Under the pieces are notes generated by a model. It was not told the origin of the DNA and made no database searches. It was given only the letters and a program-made list of their open reading frames with translations. From assembly GCA_905250125.1 (NCBI GenBank), contig CAJNOL010000953.1, positions 27,147 through 91,146 of the forward strand: DNA of 64,000 nucleotides, read 5' to 3'. A program made the position numbers and the translations under genes. This stretch comes from Rotaria sordida. Lineage: Eukaryota > Rotifera > Eurotatoria > Philodinida > Philodinidae. Of this stretch, positions 61,435-64,000 are shown in pieces. Every line of letters starts with the position of its first letter. Position 1 is the first letter of the stretch.

Positions 61435-61514
61435 TGGGTGTGGGTGTGTATTAATCCTCTCTACAGTCACAGCCACAGCCACACCCACTGCCACACTCAC
61501 ACCCACATCCACAC
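61435..61514. repeat. Telomere-like hairpin 13
   Basis: GGGTGTGGGTGTG, a linker TATTAATCCTCTCTACAGT, then CACAGCCACAGCCACACCC and similar units. Confidence 0.8.
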
Positions 61515-62802
61515 TTTTGCTGGCATCTTCTAGCTACAAATTCACATCTTTGAAAAGTATGAACAGTTATTTTCCCAAGGTTGGAAAGAACTTTAGAGCG
61601 AATCTTGAGCAAGAATCCGTAACTGCGACTAAAGCTTTCTGGCCGTACTGTGTGTACTTCTATAATAGAATCAACCATAGGTACTTTGCATCCTGGTTTT
61701 TTTATCATTTCTGGTTCTCAGACAGAATACATTCGATCAGACTGAACTTTTCACTGCAGATAGATCATGAGAAATAAGGAGATTTATGCTCGAGGAAAGA
61801 CATTTTAAAATAATATTTTCGCGCTTTTTTTCGAGAAAATCCTGATTTTTCATAGGATCATATTTAATATTATATCTCAGAGATTATTGTGAGTTTTTTC
61901 GAAAATCTAACTTTTTCTGTTTATGAGACAAATACGTACTAGCTCGTAGTCAAAGCAAGAGTGTCGATCTCTAGATCTCTATAAATTCCGATAGGAGGAT
62001 CAAAAATGAAAGCAGCTATTTTGTTTTCTGATGGATACACTTCATTTCTAGGTGGTAAAAATTCCAGCTCGATCAGACAAAGTTTGACAGGGATCGTAAT
62101 GTTACAGAAGACAATCCTATGGGAAAAGATTTTCTCGAAAAAATACATTCTTATTTCAGTTGCTCTATGTGTAATGAAAATTTCAATCTAATTGTGTACG
62201 TATCATCTTCAAGAATCAAACAACAACCAAAAAAAAGACGGGACTCCCTCACAGAGGACAATCTTTTTCCAGCACTTTCAGAGAACAGCTCATCATAAAG
62301 TTTTGAAACTTCCAAGGTATATAGTTCTCGATAAATAGAGCGAAATTTGAGGTATACTCAAAATTCTCAAATGCTTCCTTCTAGAAGTTATTGAGGTCGT
62401 AGAAGCTAAATATCACTCTATTTTCTCATCTGCAATATATCTGATCGAGGTGAATTGCTTTTTACAGATGCCAGACATTGTTTGGAGTGTCCGCTGTTTT
62501 CTTTTGACTTCTTTTTATCTTTATACATCCGAATAAAAAGATCAAAATACTGAGTATACTCTCAAAAATGTATTTTTTTTTGGAAACTTTGGCAAAAACC
62601 AACAGTACACTATATTTTGATACAAAAAACAATAAGGCTCTCTAAACATTATCTAGTATAACTCAAATAAAGTTTCAGCTCGATGTTCAAATATTTTGGT
62701 TAAAAAACACATTTTTCAAAAACAGTGAAAATGTTTTAAGTTCTTTAGCTTTTCAACTTTTATAGTTATATATTAATTCTAGAAGTGTATTCAGTAGCAG
62801 AG
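61515..62802. other. Intergenic stretch
   Basis: AT-rich; no gene or repeat recognised. Confidence 0.45.
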
Positions 62803-62960
62803 ACCGAAAACGAGTCGAGTACTCGTCAAATCGACTCGACTCGACTAGGTTCACGCCGAGTCGAGTCGAGCCCGAGTGCGAAGTTTTAGAAATGTGTCGA
62901 GTCGAGTCGAGTCCAGTCAGACCTACTGTCGAGTCGAATCGAGTCGAATTTGACTTGAAG
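62803..62960. repeat. Word-tiled patch (GAGTCGACTC)
   Basis: Starts CAGAGACCGAAAACGAGTCG, then overlapping GTCGAGTCGAG and CGACTCGACTCGAC words, both orientations. The CAGAGA start resembles the hAT-like ends at 23079 and 55350; no matching right end was found. Confidence 0.6.
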
Positions 62961-63052
62961 GATTTGACTTTTTAAAAGTTTCTTCATAATTCTATCATTT
63001 GTTTCTCAGTATTAGTCATTGTTATCGTTAGACGAACTGAGATAAGGCCCCA

Positions 63053-63176
63053 AACAGACTGACTAATTCAAACCGACTTAAAACTGAATTAACCAATCAA
63101 ATTGCGGAGGCTGACCATTTGATTGGTTAATTCAGTTTTAAGTCGCTTTGAATTAGTCAGTCTGTTTGGGGCCTAA
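63053..63176. mobile_element. PIF/Harbinger-type MITE, TAA duplication
   Basis: Element 63056-63173 (118 bp) with near-perfect inverted arms beginning GGCCCCAAACAGACTGACTA, flanked by TAA at 63053-63055 and 63174-63176. A 3-bp TAA/TTA duplication and GGCC-type ends are typical of PIF/Harbinger. Confidence 0.8.
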
Positions 63177-64000
63177 GACAATGTCAATTCATTTCAATGA
63201 ATAGGTTGAACAAAGCATTAAAATGAATAGACAGCGATGAACTGACGACACTAAATAAACTACAATGAATGATATACACTAGCTTTCATTGTATTCAATG
63301 CATTATTGACTGTCCAAAGATGAATTAGAATGCAATGACTTGATTGATCATCAGCCTATGTAAGTGATCGGTATGCGGTGTGCAACAGATTTAGCAGTGT
63401 ATTGCATTATTTCATTATTTATCGCAGAAAGATGATCAAAACAGAGTGGATGTTTACATGATCAAATATTTGATCATATTTCGAATATTGGAATCGATTA
63501 AATATGATATTCATTCCATCCAATAGGACCGTTTCGAATAGTCTTGGAGCCTTTATTGAAAGAGGAAATCGACCTTCAGTATTATCGAAGTCGCGCGAGA
63601 AAATGATTCAGAATTAATCGAGACGATAATTCCAAGCTCTGAAACCGAGTAGAAAACTGGTAGAAAATTTCTGTTTCTAACAGAGAACCTCCGAAAATTG
63701 ATAGAAAACAGAAGCAGTACATCAAATGGAGAGAGCGAAGGACTTTTTCGATGACTTCCAACCGTCTTTGAGCGACAAAGACAGGATTTTAATGGGAAGA
63801 CACAGGAAAAACTTGAGATCTTCAAGTCTCAAATACTGCTTCTAAGAAATTGTCGCAATTTCCTGAAGCTGACCGTTTCCTTTCCGTATGGTCCGACGTA
63901 GGTGTTTCAACACTATGATAAGAGTAAAGTATGTGTCTGAATTTCTTCTCATTCTTAATATTCAGAATGTATTTCTGAACATTCGATTTTGAATCGATAC
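63177..64000. other. Intergenic stretch at window end
   Basis: No gene seen. Between 63570 and 63840 there are repeated GAAAACTGGTAGAAAA-like words and a loose inverted pair (CAGTATT / AATACTG), again in the style of the tiled patches. Confidence 0.4.

Noticed and set aside
1..64000. CRISPR arrays, operons and bacterial ribosome-binding sites
   Set aside because: None seen; spliced genes and intron structure show the window is eukaryotic.

Overview
The window is eukaryotic: AT-rich, with multi-exon genes carrying short introns (mostly 45-90 bases, GT..AG, many GTAAG-type donors), a Cys-loop receptor, NHL, F-box, ART and PARP genes, and many DNA-transposon remnants. Thirteen arrays of TGTGGG/CCCACA lie inside the window. 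As I recall, TGTGGG is the telomeric repeat described for bdelloid rotifers. Together with the gene types and intron style this makes a bdelloid rotifer (Adineta/Rotaria type) the best guess. The species is an inference. Two 100-base runs of N and one 10-base run mark assembly gaps.

Layout. 0.9-3.1 kb: a six-exon gene joining a FAF1-type UAS domain to a PARP catalytic domain. 3.4-4.6 kb: F-box gene (minus). 5.8-7.2 kb: repeats, including one copy of a dispersed repeat whose second copy is at 40.1-40.9 kb. 7.7-9.8 kb: a complete Mutator-like (MULE) element with a FLYWCH transposase, four-fold terminal motifs and a 9-bp target duplication. 9.9-12.0 kb: two intronless, mutually similar genes of unknown family (minus). 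12.4-18.0 kb: telomere-like hairpins, a tiled repeat patch, a degenerate tandem array and a decayed LDL-receptor-A-type pseudogene. 18.1-19.4 kb: an R-S-E type ADP-ribosyltransferase fused to a dynein-light-chain-like domain (minus). 20.6-25.6 kb: palindromic and TIR elements, and an F-box-family gene end cut off exactly at a TGTGGG array. 28.0-33.8 kb: a 1,900-residue protein with RRM-like segments, a microbial-type PARG domain and about 13 PBZ-like zinc fingers. 36.3-39.0 kb: two small membrane or secreted protein genes. 42.4-43.9 kb: a Cys-loop ligand-gated channel. 46.5-46.9 kb: a small two-exon gene. 47.2-49.6 kb: a membrane-anchored six-blade NHL-propeller gene (minus). 50-64 kb: mostly transposon-derived repeats.

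The genes do not form an operon. Three of them do share one chemistry: a PARP-type transferase, an ART-type transferase and a PARG-type hydrolase with a large finger array lie within 33 kb, each in an unusual domain combination. The other outstanding pattern is the family of telomere-repeat hairpins, about one per 5 kb, with a partly conserved linker between inverted TGTGGG arms; one of them ends a gene abruptly.
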